From Planctomycetota bacterium (lineage in GTDB: Bacteria; Planctomycetota; Planctomycetia; Planctomycetales; Planctomycetaceae), in contig QQVO01000039.1 of NCBI GenBank assembly GCA_003388505.1, positions 20,132 through 84,131 of the forward strand: a stretch of DNA of 64,000 nt, in the 5' to 3' direction. The translations under genes and the position numbers were made by a program. Below are positions 1 through 8,245 of this stretch, piece after piece; the stretch's first letter is position 1, and every line of letters begins with the position of its first letter. Under the pieces are notes generated by a model. It saw nothing but the letters and a program-made list of their open reading frames with translations, was not told where the DNA came from and did no database searches.

Positions 1-2
1 CG

Positions 3-425
3 CTGCTGGCGGCCTGTTCGATGACGCTGTTCGACCTCTTGATCCAGCGCTGGGCCCCGGCCTGGGGAGCGGGCTATCTGCTGCCGATCGCTTTCGGGTG
101 CGCGGCTGTTTCGTCGTTGTTGTTCCTCACGGTCGCCGATCGGCCGACGGACATCCGGCAGGCCGGCGCAGTGCGGCCGCTGATGTTCGGGGCGGTGCTG
201 ATGGCGATTCAGGCGATCGGCATGACGCTCACGCTGGGCCTGTACGGCGACGCCACGCGGGTCAACATCGTCTATTCGTTACGCGGTCTGTGGGGCGTGC
301 TGTTGACGTGGATCGTCTCCCGTCACGCCCCGGCGGGGGATGCGCAGCCGAGCCACCGGACAATGCTGCTGCGGTTCGTCGGGGCGGTGTTGATTGGGAT
401 GGCGGTTGTGATTTCGGTGGTGTAG
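3..425 (+). CDS. DMT/EamA-type membrane transporter, C-terminal part (5' end outside window)
   Basis: The frame is open from the window edge, so this is the C-terminal ~140 residues of a longer protein; the ATG at 21 is probably internal. At least four hydrophobic segments are visible (around LLPIAFGCAAVSSLLFLTVA, then PLMFGAVLMAIQAIGMTLTL, an amphipathic stretch with SLRGLWGVLLTWIV, and a final LRFVGAVLIGMAVVISVV). The closing pattern of 'R-G-L-W/..LLRFVGAVLIGMAVV' with a positively charged loop before the last helix is what EamA/DMT-superfamily exporters look like at their C-terminus. Substrate cannot be told. It could belong to another small-helix transporter family. Confidence 0.6.
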   Translation: MLAACSMTLFDLLIQRWAPAWGAGYLLPIAFGCAAVSSLLFLTVADRPTDIRQAGAVRPLMFGAVLMAIQAIGMTLTLGLYGDATRVNIVYSLRGLWGVLLTWIVSRHAPAGDAQPSHRTMLLRFVGAVLIGMAVVISVV

Positions 426-445
426 GTAGCGGGCCTGCTTGCATT

Positions 446-498
446 GTGCCCTTCGTGACTTCGTGGATTCATCGTTTGGAATCACGACGGCACGAAGG
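446..498. repeat. cacgaag-type dispersed repeat, copy flanking the HEAT gene (left)
   Basis: Contains GTGACTTCGTGG and TCGTTTGGAA followed by GACGGCAC. A close copy in the same orientation lies at 2619-2670, so the HEAT-repeat gene between them is bracketed by direct copies. Related short runs built from ACACGAAG/GCACGAAG or CAGAG words recur through the window. Confidence 0.7.
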
Positions 499-523
499 TT
501 CAAGTGGTCGGTTAGAAGAGTCG

Positions 524-2602
524 TTACCGTGCAGTTAGACGATGCTCGATCGCGTCAATCGCGGCCTGTGCCGTCTGCTGAAGCAGCACATGCTCTGAAC
601 GACAGACCTCTTTCAGCCGTGGAAGCGCCCCTTCGGCGGGGGGGCCGATGCGTTCCAGCGCTCCGGCGGCGGCGACCTGCACGCCGAGATAGTCGTCCGC
701 GAGCAAGGCCATCAGAAGCGGCAGCGTCTGCAGCACATCGTCTGGAAACCGCGCAAGCGCATCGGCCGTAGCGGCCCGGACGAAGGGACGCGGATCGTTG
801 ACCGCGCCTGAAAGCACGGGCAGACAGATTTCGGGGGAGTCGCCAATCGCTGCCAGACACTGCACGGCGACCTCCCGGACGCGGGGGTGCGGGCTTTCGA
901 CGTGCAGAAGAACTGAATCGAGAGCCGGGGCGGCGTCTGCGCCGAAGTGCGATAGAGTCTGCAGCACGAGGCCGTGATGCTGCGGTGAGCGCTGGTCATC
1001 CTCAAGCGCCGTTCCCGACAATGGAACGACACCCGGTCCCATATTCACAAGGGCATCAGATAGACTGGGGTTGTAGAAGTATCCACCGAGCACTTCGATG
1101 AAATAGGGTGCAAGTTCGATGCCGTCAGGGCCAAGTGCCTCGGCCGTATAGAAGACATTAGAATCAACACTCTGGAGTTCCCCCGATTCTGTACGCTGCT
1201 GTAGATACTCCCGCAAGATCGGGACGGCTGGCGCAGCGAAACGGCCTCCTGCGCGGAGGTCGTACCAACTGTAACCACCACCGTTTTGCAGGTGATTCTC
1301 AAGAATCATCAACGCATCTTGCGCATCGTCGCCGAGTACGCAGATCAGAGCCGCGACAGCTTCGTCCTGAAGTTCCAGGTCTTCCCTCTCGAGCAGTTCA
1401 CGAATTCGTGGTGCGGCACGGGCTGCCTTCGGTCCCAGTTGCGTTATGTATCTAAGCGTGATGTGGGGTGATTCGTCTTCGCGAATCTGCAACTCAAGTT
1501 CGTCCTCCAAGACTGTCATCAGCGAATCGACGATGTCCGGATTGAATTCTGCCAATCGAGTCAGCGAATCAAGCGCTGCATCCTGTGCAGGAGAATTCGA
1601 GTCCGACGCGTACTCGACCAGCCGGTTGCTGACCTCAACAGCATGGTCGGTATAGTTCGCCAAAGCGTACACAGCGTCGTTCGCGACGTAGCTGCCAGAG
1701 CCGATGTGGTTCGACGCTGCGAACCAGTATGTATCATCGTCGACCAACGCGGCGAACAGAACAGGTATGGCGCGAGGCGCGGCCTCCGGGTAGGTGCCGA
1801 GCGATCTGGCGGCGAATCCACGAACACGCGCTGACTCGTCGTCCATCGCGGAGATCAACACATCGACGACGGCGTTCGTGTCTCGTTCCGGGTCTGCGAA
1901 CCATCGTTTCGCGGGGGGGGCTCGTTCCCCGAACGGGTCAAAATGCGTCCATCGTCCCAGCCAGGCGGCTGATGTTTCGCGTACATCAACGTCTTCGTCG
2001 TCGAATCCTGCGATCAGGAGCGGGACTGCGACGCGGCCGTCCGGGTCACACATGGCGACGACCGAGAGGTAGTAACCTCGCTGCCGGGCCTCGGTCTCCG
2101 AAGATTTGAAGCGATCAATCACGAGAGGGATTATCTCACGTGCCTGCGTTTCCAGTATCCAGGCGACGTATGCAGCCTGCCACTGTTGATCCGATGGCAT
2201 CTCAGGAAATCGAATCGCGAGTGCATGCACCCCTTCAGAACCGATCGCCTCCAACGCCCATGCTGCACGATTGTTGACGTCGTACGGAAAACCGAACTCA
2301 CCGCGATAGTGGCCTGGATCGCCCAGCAGTTGAATCAGCTCCGGCACTGCGGATCGCGCCTCGGGCCCGAAGATGGCGAGTTGCTCTGCGGCTTCTCCAC
2401 GGGTTCGCGGCGATTCATCGCTGAGCAGTTCTCTCAGTTCAGCAACTCGCTCCGCCGAGAAGTCGGCATCAGTGAGTGCGAATTCCTCCGAGTCGGCTGC
2501 GTGCAGTGTCTTATAACAGTGAGCGGCCGCGAGGACAGTGCAAAGGGCGGCAGTCAGCCGGATGAAACGGATTCGCAGGTACGGTTTCGTATGTGCGTTC
2601 AT
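524..2602 (-). CDS. Secreted HEAT-repeat protein
   Basis: A 692-residue protein of tandem HEAT/PBS-lyase-type helical repeats (for example LSDESPRTRGEAAEQLAIFG, and later DPRPFVRAATADALARF), spaced about 35-45 residues apart over nearly the whole length. I chose the ATG at 2602 rather than an upstream in-frame one because the upstream 22 residues are encoded by a dispersed repeat, and because MNAHTKPYLRIRFIRLTAALCTVLAAAHC reads as a signal sequence. HEAT arrays are scaffolds for protein binding; no catalytic residues are expected or seen. Likely periplasmic or membrane-anchored. Partner unknown. Planctomycetes carry many such proteins, so function cannot be assigned. Confidence 0.85.
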   Translation of the reverse strand: MNAHTKPYLRIRFIRLTAALCTVLAAAHCYKTLHAADSEEFALTDADFSAERVAELRELLSDESPRTRGEAAEQLAIFGPEARSAVPELIQLLGDPGHYRGEFGFPYDVNNRAAWALEAIGSEGVHALAIRFPEMPSDQQWQAAYVAWILETQAREIIPLVIDRFKSSETEARQRGYYLSVVAMCDPDGRVAVPLLIAGFDDEDVDVRETSAAWLGRWTHFDPFGERAPPAKRWFADPERDTNAVVDVLISAMDDESARVRGFAARSLGTYPEAAPRAIPVLFAALVDDDTYWFAASNHIGSGSYVANDAVYALANYTDHAVEVSNRLVEYASDSNSPAQDAALDSLTRLAEFNPDIVDSLMTVLEDELELQIREDESPHITLRYITQLGPKAARAAPRIRELLEREDLELQDEAVAALICVLGDDAQDALMILENHLQNGGGYSWYDLRAGGRFAAPAVPILREYLQQRTESGELQSVDSNVFYTAEALGPDGIELAPYFIEVLGGYFYNPSLSDALVNMGPGVVPLSGTALEDDQRSPQHHGLVLQTLSHFGADAAPALDSVLLHVESPHPRVREVAVQCLAAIGDSPEICLPVLSGAVNDPRPFVRAATADALARFPDDVLQTLPLLMALLADDYLGVQVAAAGALERIGPPAEGALPRLKEVCRSEHVLLQQTAQAAIDAIEHRLTAR

Positions 2603-2618
2603 GCTTGCTACGCCTTCT

Positions 2619-2670
2619 GTGTCCTTTGTGACTTCGTGGTCTCTTCGTTTGGAACCAGGACGGCACATAG
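2619..2670. repeat. cacgaag-type dispersed repeat, copy flanking the HEAT gene (right)
   Basis: Direct copy of the element at 446-498: GTGACTTCGTGG, CTTCGTTTGGAA, GACGGCAC. It overlaps the untranslated leader of the HEAT-repeat gene. Confidence 0.7.
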
Positions 2671-2700
2671 CGTGGGCGAACGACTAACCGGCGCTGTGGT

Positions 2701-3111
2701 TCACTCTTCCGGCTGCCAGCCGACGGCGTCCCGAATCTTCTCCATCGCGTCGTCCATCATGGCGGGGTCGGGGTTGGTGTCCTGGCGGTCGAAGTCCATG
2801 TCGCGGATTTGCCAGATGGGGACGAGGTGGATGTGGACGTGGGGGACTTCGAGACCGGCGATTGTCAGGCCGACCTTCTCCGGGCTGTAGACCTGCTGGA
2901 TGGCGTCGCCGATCTTTTGAGACACGGCGAAGAGGTGCTGGTTCAGATCGGGCGGGAGATCGAGCCAGTGGTCGTACTCTTCGATCGGGACGACGAGCGT
3001 ATGGCCGGGCTGCATCGGGGCGATGGTAAGGAAGGCGACGCAGCGGTCGTCGCGGTAGACGAACCGGCCGGGGAGTTCGCCGTTGATGACTTTGGTGAAG
3101 ACGGTTGGCAT
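2701..3111 (-). CDS. HIT family nucleotide hydrolase
   Basis: 136 residues, the usual size for a stand-alone HIT protein. The catalytic histidine triad is intact at H91-V-H93-I-H95 (HVHIHLVP), preceded by the family block MQPGHTLVVPIEEYDHWLDL around residue 33-52. HIT proteins hydrolyse dinucleoside polyphosphates or nucleoside phosphoramidates in the cytoplasm; the middle histidine is the nucleophile. It lies 98 bp downstream of the HEAT gene's start in the same orientation, with a repeat between, so co-transcription is uncertain. Substrate specificity cannot be read from sequence. Confidence 0.93.
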   Translation of the reverse strand: MPTVFTKVINGELPGRFVYRDDRCVAFLTIAPMQPGHTLVVPIEEYDHWLDLPPDLNQHLFAVSQKIGDAIQQVYSPEKVGLTIAGLEVPHVHIHLVPIWQIRDMDFDRQDTNPDPAMMDDAMEKIRDAVGWQPEE

Positions 3112-3137
3112 GGTGTGTCCAATCGCAGGACGTGATT

Positions 3138-3175
3138 ATTGAACCACGGAATTCACGGAAAGCACGAAAGGCAGG
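3138..3175. repeat. cacgaag-type dispersed repeat, short copy
   Basis: GAACCACGGAATTCACGGA followed by AAGCACGAAAGGCA, the same 10-12 bp periodic word as in the other copies. It lies just upstream of the HIT gene. Confidence 0.6.
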
Positions 3176-3343
3176 GATCGTCTCGTGTTCCAGAACGTCC
3201 GTTCGCCAGCGCATTGAGTGTGCCGAAACGGAAGTTTGGGCACAAGGTGGACGGGGTGGTCGATTGAGGTGCGGTTTCGTGATTCGGGCCCACGGGGCGC
3301 GGCCTTGGGCTTTGGAGTGGAGACCGGGCTCATTGATCCCGGG

Positions 3344-4606
3344 CTACAGGGTAGGCCAGCGGAGGGGTGGGCCGGTGAGGCGTTTGGTGTAGCGGTCTTT
3401 GAAGTGATAGAACTTGTCGTCGGCCGTTTGCTGGGCTTCCATTGTGGCTGCGCCGTATTGCAGGGCCGTGTCGACGTCGCCCTGCAGTCCGAGCGATTCG
3501 AGTACCTTCAGAGCTTCGGCAAGCTGCTCGTCCTGGCGGATGCGATCTTCCAGTCCCTGCCGGTCTCCGTTGGCCTGCTCCGTCTGGGTGTGCAGCCAGA
3601 TCGTTTCCCACTTGCCGCCGGGCATGCGGGCGATGAACTGCGACTCGACGGTGACCTGGTTCTGCGCGAGGTTGTGTTCCATCCGCGTGACGCGAAAGCC
3701 GGTGAGTCCGCGTTCTTCGGCGATCTTTGACGCGGCGTCGAGCCAAGCCGGTTGTTTCGGTTTCGTCTTGTTCCCGCCCTGGCCGAGCGCCTCTTCTACA
3801 AGATCCGAGAGATCGTTTCCCAGTCCGCCCTGGAGCAGTCCGATGAGCAATTCGGGGCCGGCCGGCTGCTGCCCGTCGCCGGCTTCCACGATGAAGTCCC
3901 CCGTTCCCTGGAAATCGAGTCGCTTACGGAATGCGTACTCATAGATCGCCCGCCGTGCCGCCCAGGCACGGTCGTCGTCCACCGCAACCGCCGGCAACCG
4001 GTCGGAGAGATCGACTTGTGCGTTCTGCCAGTCGATGCCCTCGTCTTCGAGTTGTTGTTCCAGTCTCGGCAACCGGAGTTCTTCGACGCGCTCCAGGCCC
4101 GTCTGCCAGGCGACGAGTCCCACCTGCTTCCGCCGGGCCGGTTGTGCGAACACGCGGTGCAGATCGTCGGCTGCGACGTCGATCAGCACGAATTCCGAAG
4201 GCTCAGCGTCCTCGGCCGGTTGCGGTTGTTCCTCCGCTTTGCGGAATGCGGCCAGTTCATCCCGGAGAATCGCGGAGAGTTCAACGTCGTCTGAGCGTTC
4301 GTCGAGCCAGCTCTCGGTGCGTTCGATGAGCGTCTGCCGGGCGGCAATGCGAGCCTCGGCTTCTTCGGCGGCGATGTCCTCCGCCATCCGCGGTTCGTTC
4401 TCTTCGAGCCACTCCCGACGCACGGCGATGGTGAGCGATCCATCCTCACTGCGAGCCACAATGCTGCCCCGGAGTTCGCGGCCCCGTTTGACCTGAACGA
4501 CGTCGACACAGAGGCGGGCGGCGGTGTCCCGGGTGACTTGAGCGGTGGCTGTGGTGGTGAGGCAGATCGAAACGACGGCTGAGAGGTGCAGTGCGAGGGA
4601 GCGCAT
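3344..4606 (-). CDS. Exported conserved hypothetical protein
   Basis: 420 residues from the ATG at 4606. This start gives a clean signal peptide (MRSLALHLSAVVSICLTTTATAQ); the longer in-frame extension upstream does not resemble one. The mature part begins with a small beta-rich segment (VDVVQVKRGRELRGSIVARSEDGSLTIAVRREWL) that reads like the 'KRGRELRG' beta-barrel modules common in planctomycete secreted proteins, then a long charged helical region rich in Glu/Arg, and a C-terminal region with a FRVTRMEHNLAQNQVTVESQF strand pair and YHFKDRYTKRLTG. No known enzymatic motif. Function unknown. It is divergent from the porin gene at 5005. Confidence 0.75.
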   Translation of the reverse strand: MRSLALHLSAVVSICLTTTATAQVTRDTAARLCVDVVQVKRGRELRGSIVARSEDGSLTIAVRREWLEENEPRMAEDIAAEEAEARIAARQTLIERTESWLDERSDDVELSAILRDELAAFRKAEEQPQPAEDAEPSEFVLIDVAADDLHRVFAQPARRKQVGLVAWQTGLERVEELRLPRLEQQLEDEGIDWQNAQVDLSDRLPAVAVDDDRAWAARRAIYEYAFRKRLDFQGTGDFIVEAGDGQQPAGPELLIGLLQGGLGNDLSDLVEEALGQGGNKTKPKQPAWLDAASKIAEERGLTGFRVTRMEHNLAQNQVTVESQFIARMPGGKWETIWLHTQTEQANGDRQGLEDRIRQDEQLAEALKVLESLGLQGDVDTALQYGAATMEAQQTADDKFYHFKDRYTKRLTGPPLRWPTL

Positions 4607-5004
4607 CGAGAGCCTCCGGTTGCGGACGACGGGAGAAGCATTTTCATCATAGACGCGGCCGCTGATACTGAATACACCGGCTCCGGCGTGCCGGGGTCTG
4701 CGGGGGCATGCGGTCATCCGTGGTGTGCGCTGCTTCTCTGCGTCGGCGAGAAGGAGTCATTGTCTACGCCCTAACGGCAACCACAGCCGTTCGCACACCC
4801 GGAATCGCGTACGCTCCGTGCTCCTTCGCATAAGGCGCATCATCTCGTGTCAAACCAGGCGGTTTGTGTGGGTTCGCCAAGGAAATCGCGACATCATGTC
4901 GACCCGAACGTGTCGCCCGTCGACGTCAGCGGTTGATCTTGTCGATACGAGAATTACGGAATTCGCACTGACTGTCGTTTCCATCTACGGGACGGATCCC
5001 CGCG
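4607..5004. other. Divergent intergenic region, no gene seen
   Basis: About 400 bases between two divergently transcribed exported-protein genes. It must hold both promoters, but I see no convincing -35/-10 pair, RNA gene or repeat. The open frame running through it (from 4725) has no ribosome site and overlaps the porin gene in another frame. Confidence 0.5.
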
Positions 5005-6432
5005 ATGCCCCGAAGACTGACCTCTCTTGCGGTCGTGCTGGCTTGTGTCTGGCTGATTTCCCTGCAGGCCGGAATGGCTCTTGCTCAGGAGCGCTGCGGC
5101 CTGTGTCAGTCGATTTCGAGCGATTCCTGGCTGAGTCGAATCTGGGAAGAGGAGAGCTGCCTCCGAAGTGTCTCCCCCTGTGAGGACTGGACGTATTCCC
5201 TCGGAGTCGAGATCCGGCATCGTTACATGGACGAGCGGGGTCGCCTGCGTCCACCGGGGCCGGGTCGAAGTCGGTATCAGTTGTGGCGGGTCCGCCCCTT
5301 CGCCGAAATCACGTACCGCGACTGGGTGACGGGATACGTCGAAGCGATCGATGCCTCCAGCTTCGGCGAAGACCTGCCCGTCCTGCCGATCGACGTCAAC
5401 CGCGACGACCTGCTGCAGTACTATCTCGACGTGAATCTGTGGAGCAATGATGCACACAGCATGCGGCTTCGCTACGGCCGACAGCTGCTCAAGTATGGTT
5501 CCCAGCACCTGGTCTCGCCACTCGGGTGGGCCAACACGATGCGCAACTTTGAGGGGGCGAAACTGTATTATCGCGGCGGTGACTGGTCGATCGACGGATT
5601 TTTGATGCAGTCCGTAAATGCAGCGGCCGGTGGACAGTTCCGTCCATTCTCGTTCGATACGCCCGACCAGAGTCGCTGGTTCAACGGCATCTACGCGACG
5701 TACGCCGGCCTGCCGAACTCCGTCGTCGACGTCTATTGGCTATGGCTTCGAGAAGCTGAGCCACGTGCCGATCGTATCGACGGAAACCGGCACACGATCG
5801 GAGCGCGCTGGGCGCCGACGGTTTCGATCAGGGAAGGCGAACAGACGGTGCGCACCTGGTTCGCCGACGTTGAAAGCGCCTACCAGTTCGGGACAGACAG
5901 TTTTGGGGCCGCAGACGATCAGGACGTGAGTGCCGGATTCTTCTCCGCGATCGTGGGACACACCTGGAACGCGCTCCCCTGGTCGCCGACGGTTCAAGGC
6001 GTCTTCTGGTGGGGGTCGGGAGACGATGATCCGACCGACGGAACGAATCACACGGTTTCGACACTGTATCCATTGGGCCATGCGTACTGGGGCCAGATTG
6101 ACAACTTCGCCGGACAGAATCTGCTGGACTACAGCATCCAGGGATCGATCAAACCGCGCAAGGACATTACACTTTCGGCCGCCTGGCACCGGTTCGACAA
6201 GGACGAATCGGCCGACTTCATCTACAACATCGGCGGCGCGCCGCTGGGGCCGTCCGGAACGGACAAGAACCTGGGGCACGAACTCGACCTGGTCGCCACG
6301 TTCCAACCCTGTGAACGGCTCGGCTTCCAGGCCGGGTATTTCTGGTTCTGGTATGGCGAAGCCGTCACCCAAACGGCGCTTGCGCGTCCCGACGCGCACC
6401 AGTTTTACTTTCAGTCGACCTTGAGCTACTGA
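5005..6432 (+). CDS. Alginate_exp-type outer-membrane porin
   Basis: 475 residues with a signal peptide (MPRRLTSLAVVLACVWLISLQAGMALAQ) and a mature part rich in alternating amphipathic strands and aromatic residues, ending ...FYFQSTLSY with a C-terminal aromatic typical of outer-membrane barrels. The block RYGRQLLKYGSQHLVSPLGWANTMRNFEGAKLYYR (about residues 155-190) is characteristic of the alginate_exp (AlgE-like) family, widespread in planctomycetes. Expected role is outer-membrane passage of an anionic poly- or oligosaccharide. A Cys-rich stretch (RCGLCQSISS...SCLRSVSPC) right after the signal peptide is unusual for barrels. The gene ends one base from the convergent Rrf2 fragment. Confidence 0.82.
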   Translation: MPRRLTSLAVVLACVWLISLQAGMALAQERCGLCQSISSDSWLSRIWEEESCLRSVSPCEDWTYSLGVEIRHRYMDERGRLRPPGPGRSRYQLWRVRPFAEITYRDWVTGYVEAIDASSFGEDLPVLPIDVNRDDLLQYYLDVNLWSNDAHSMRLRYGRQLLKYGSQHLVSPLGWANTMRNFEGAKLYYRGGDWSIDGFLMQSVNAAAGGQFRPFSFDTPDQSRWFNGIYATYAGLPNSVVDVYWLWLREAEPRADRIDGNRHTIGARWAPTVSIREGEQTVRTWFADVESAYQFGTDSFGAADDQDVSAGFFSAIVGHTWNALPWSPTVQGVFWWGSGDDDPTDGTNHTVSTLYPLGHAYWGQIDNFAGQNLLDYSIQGSIKPRKDITLSAAWHRFDKDESADFIYNIGGAPLGPSGTDKNLGHELDLVATFQPCERLGFQAGYFWFWYGEAVTQTALARPDAHQFYFQSTLSY

Positions 6433-6433
6433 A

Positions 6434-6766
6434 TCAGTCCAGCTTGACGAGCGTCTGAGTCTCGTCGCGACAGAGCGGGATGCTGCCCCCGCTTTCCGCA
6501 AGGACATCGGCCAATGTCGTGTTGCGGGACACCTCCTCGGCGTGTGCCAGAACCTCATTCAGCCGCCGATGCAACGGGCAGAGTCGGCCGCCGTGCGATT
6601 TGATGTTGAGGGGGCATTTCGCGAATCGTTGCATCGGTTCAACGGAGTTGACGATGTCCAGCAGCGGGATCTCGTGCGGCTCGCGTGTCATCGCGAATCC
6701 GCCGTTAGGTCCCCGTTGGGACTCCACGAGGCCGGCGCGCACGCGCCGCCGCGCCTCGGGGTTCAC
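6434..6766 (-). pseudogene. Rrf2-family regulator fragment lacking its DNA-binding N-terminus
   Basis: About 110 codons remain. The part from VRAGLVESQRGPNGGFAM through the dimerisation helix, the CPLN...LCPLHRRL cysteine segment (two cysteines visible, C51 and C63) and NTTLADVLA matches the C-terminal two thirds of Rrf2 regulators of the NsrR/IscR type, which sense nitric oxide or Fe-S status. The ~50-residue winged-helix N-terminus is absent: an in-frame TGA lies at 6773-6775 and none of the frames upstream encode it. The nominal start is a GTG with no good ribosome site. I read it as a truncated remnant at the boundary of an inserted block; a translated short protein cannot be excluded. 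Confidence 0.7.
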
Positions 6767-6887
6767 GACAGTTCAAGCGGACATGTCTATCAGCACACAT
6801 TATGACGTAGAAGCACGACACGAAGACCGCCAAAATGGGTCACCGAGCCAGCCACGCTTGCCCCTGTCGCACGGAGGAGTGAATGCC

Positions 6888-7439
6888 GTGAACGCCGCCG
6901 ACCTGATCCGCCGTCTCCATCAACATCGCATGTGGGTCAACCACCGACTGCTGGTGGCGATGCGTTCTCTTTCTGAGGAACAGCTTCGCCAGCCCTTTGC
7001 CATCGGGCAAGGTTCAGTCTGGCGGACACTGACACATCTGCTCGCCGCTGAATACGTTTGGCTGGAAGCGATGCTCGGAAACGAGTCGCCTGTAATGCCG
7101 GGAGATGTGCCGGGAAAGCTTCCGGGAAATCAAGAAGGCGAAGAAGCGATCCGGTCGCTCCACGAACTGATCTCGAAGTGGCAAGAACTCGACCACCGTT
7201 GGAACGAGTATCTCAATTCCCTGACCGACGACGATCTCGATGAGGTGGTCTACAAGACCAGCACCAGTTCTGGACGAGGGAAGCGTCATGGGACGAGGCA
7301 AGCCGACGTGCTGCTCCACGTCTGCACACATGCCCAATACACGACCGCCCAACTGATGAACATGCTGCGGCAACTGGGCGTGACTCCACTCTCCGACGTG
7401 ATGCTGATTTCATTAGCCCGGCAGGAAGTCGGCACATGA
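6888..7439 (+). CDS. DinB-like four-helix-bundle protein
   Basis: 183 residues from a GTG at 6888, chosen because GGAGGA (6873-6878) sits 9 bases upstream; a GTG at 6879 abuts the same site and is less likely. The N-terminal helix ADLIRRLHQHRMWVNHRLL, the THLLAAEYVWLEAMLG helix and the THAQYTTAQLMNMLRQLG helix give the DinB/YfiT fold with its three-histidine metal site (H near 45, H138 and H142 region). These proteins often act as thiol-dependent S-transferases or metal-dependent hydrolases; this one's substrate is unknown. It overlaps the next gene by 4 bases (ATGA), so the two are translationally coupled. Confidence 0.8.
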   Translation: MNAADLIRRLHQHRMWVNHRLLVAMRSLSEEQLRQPFAIGQGSVWRTLTHLLAAEYVWLEAMLGNESPVMPGDVPGKLPGNQEGEEAIRSLHELISKWQELDHRWNEYLNSLTDDDLDEVVYKTSTSSGRGKRHGTRQADVLLHVCTHAQYTTAQLMNMLRQLGVTPLSDVMLISLARQEVGT

Positions 7440-7897
7440 AGCCGATCATGTTCACCTGCGAAGCCAAGCTTTCGCAGAAGCCCGAGGAGATCGCCAGCCA
7501 GATACTCGATCTCAGCAAGTGGCCCGAGTTCGATGGCTACGGGCCGCTGCCGGGGATCAGAGAGGCCGGGTTCCAGACGAGGACCGTCGAAATCGTCGGG
7601 ACAAGAATCCGTGTCACGAATCGGGACGGATCAACCCACGTCGAAGAGATCGTCGAGTGGGAACCGACACGACGCCTGCGCTTGCACATGCACGAGTTCT
7701 CGCCGCCCGTGTCCCGGCTGGCGACGGCCTTCGACGAGACTTGGGCATTCGAGCGAGACGGTGATCGGACGCACGTGGTCCGCTCCATCGAGATGTATCC
7801 GAAGAATTCACTGACGAGACCGCTGCTTTGGCTGATCTCCCTCTTGTTGAAGCGAGCCATCGCTCGGCATCTGGATCAGTTGTCTCAGTCAAGATGA
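7436..7897 (+). CDS. SRPBCC (START/Bet v1-like) ligand-binding protein
   Basis: 153 residues. The opening beta strand/helix (FTCEAKLSQKPEEIASQILDLSKWPEFDGYGPLPGIREAGF), the strand TRIRVTNRDGSTHVEEIVEWEPTRRLRLHM and the long C-terminal helix (LLWLISLLLKRAIARHLDQL) give the Bet v1-like cavity fold of polyketide-cyclase/SRPBCC proteins. They bind or act on small hydrophobic ligands. Starts inside the DinB gene (ATGA). Its last 13 bases overlap the end of the convergent DUF488 gene. The hydrophobic C-terminal helix could make it membrane-associated. Confidence 0.8.
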   Translation: MKPIMFTCEAKLSQKPEEIASQILDLSKWPEFDGYGPLPGIREAGFQTRTVEIVGTRIRVTNRDGSTHVEEIVEWEPTRRLRLHMHEFSPPVSRLATAFDETWAFERDGDRTHVVRSIEMYPKNSLTRPLLWLISLLLKRAIARHLDQLSQSR

Positions 7898-8244
7898 TCT
7901 GCAAGGAAGCATTTCAGAACAGCAACGTGACCATGATCTAAGTCCTTAGTGGAAGTCACCAGCGTCACTGGCGACGTTTCCAATGAAGCGAACAATCCGG
8001 TGATGTCAGCGAAGCGTTCTTGGAGTTCGATCCGGTATCTCTCGGCGAAGTCGGCGTGTTGATCCGGGTGGTCGTGAAACCACTTTCGCAGTTCATGAGA
8101 CGGCGTGAGTTCCTTCGCCCAGAGATCGATCTTGGACGCCTCTTTTGAGACGCCCCTCGGCCAGAGGCGATCTACCAGCAGGCGAACGCCGTCGTCCGCA
8201 CTTGGCTCTTCGTAGATGCGTTTCACCCGAAACTCAGTTGCCAT
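7885..8244 (-). CDS. DUF488 family protein (YeaO-like)
   Basis: 119 residues with the family signature RLLVDRLWPRGVSKEASKIDLWAKELTPSHELRKWFHDHPD and the closing STKDLDHGHVAVLKCFLADHL. DUF488 proteins are small cytoplasmic proteins of unknown biochemical role, often near heme or nitrogen-stress genes. Here the ATG lies one base beyond the stop codon of the sigma-54 activator, so regulator and DUF488 form a two-gene transcript. The 3' end overlaps the SRPBCC gene by 13 bases in antisense. Confidence 0.9.
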   Translation of the reverse strand: MATEFRVKRIYEEPSADDGVRLLVDRLWPRGVSKEASKIDLWAKELTPSHELRKWFHDHPDQHADFAERYRIELQERFADITGLFASLETSPVTLVTSTKDLDHGHVAVLKCFLADHLD

Positions 8245-8245
8245 C

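Noticed and set aside
4725..5183. 152-codon frame before the porin gene
   Set aside because: No ribosome site, overlaps the porin start in another frame, and the sequence resembles no protein.
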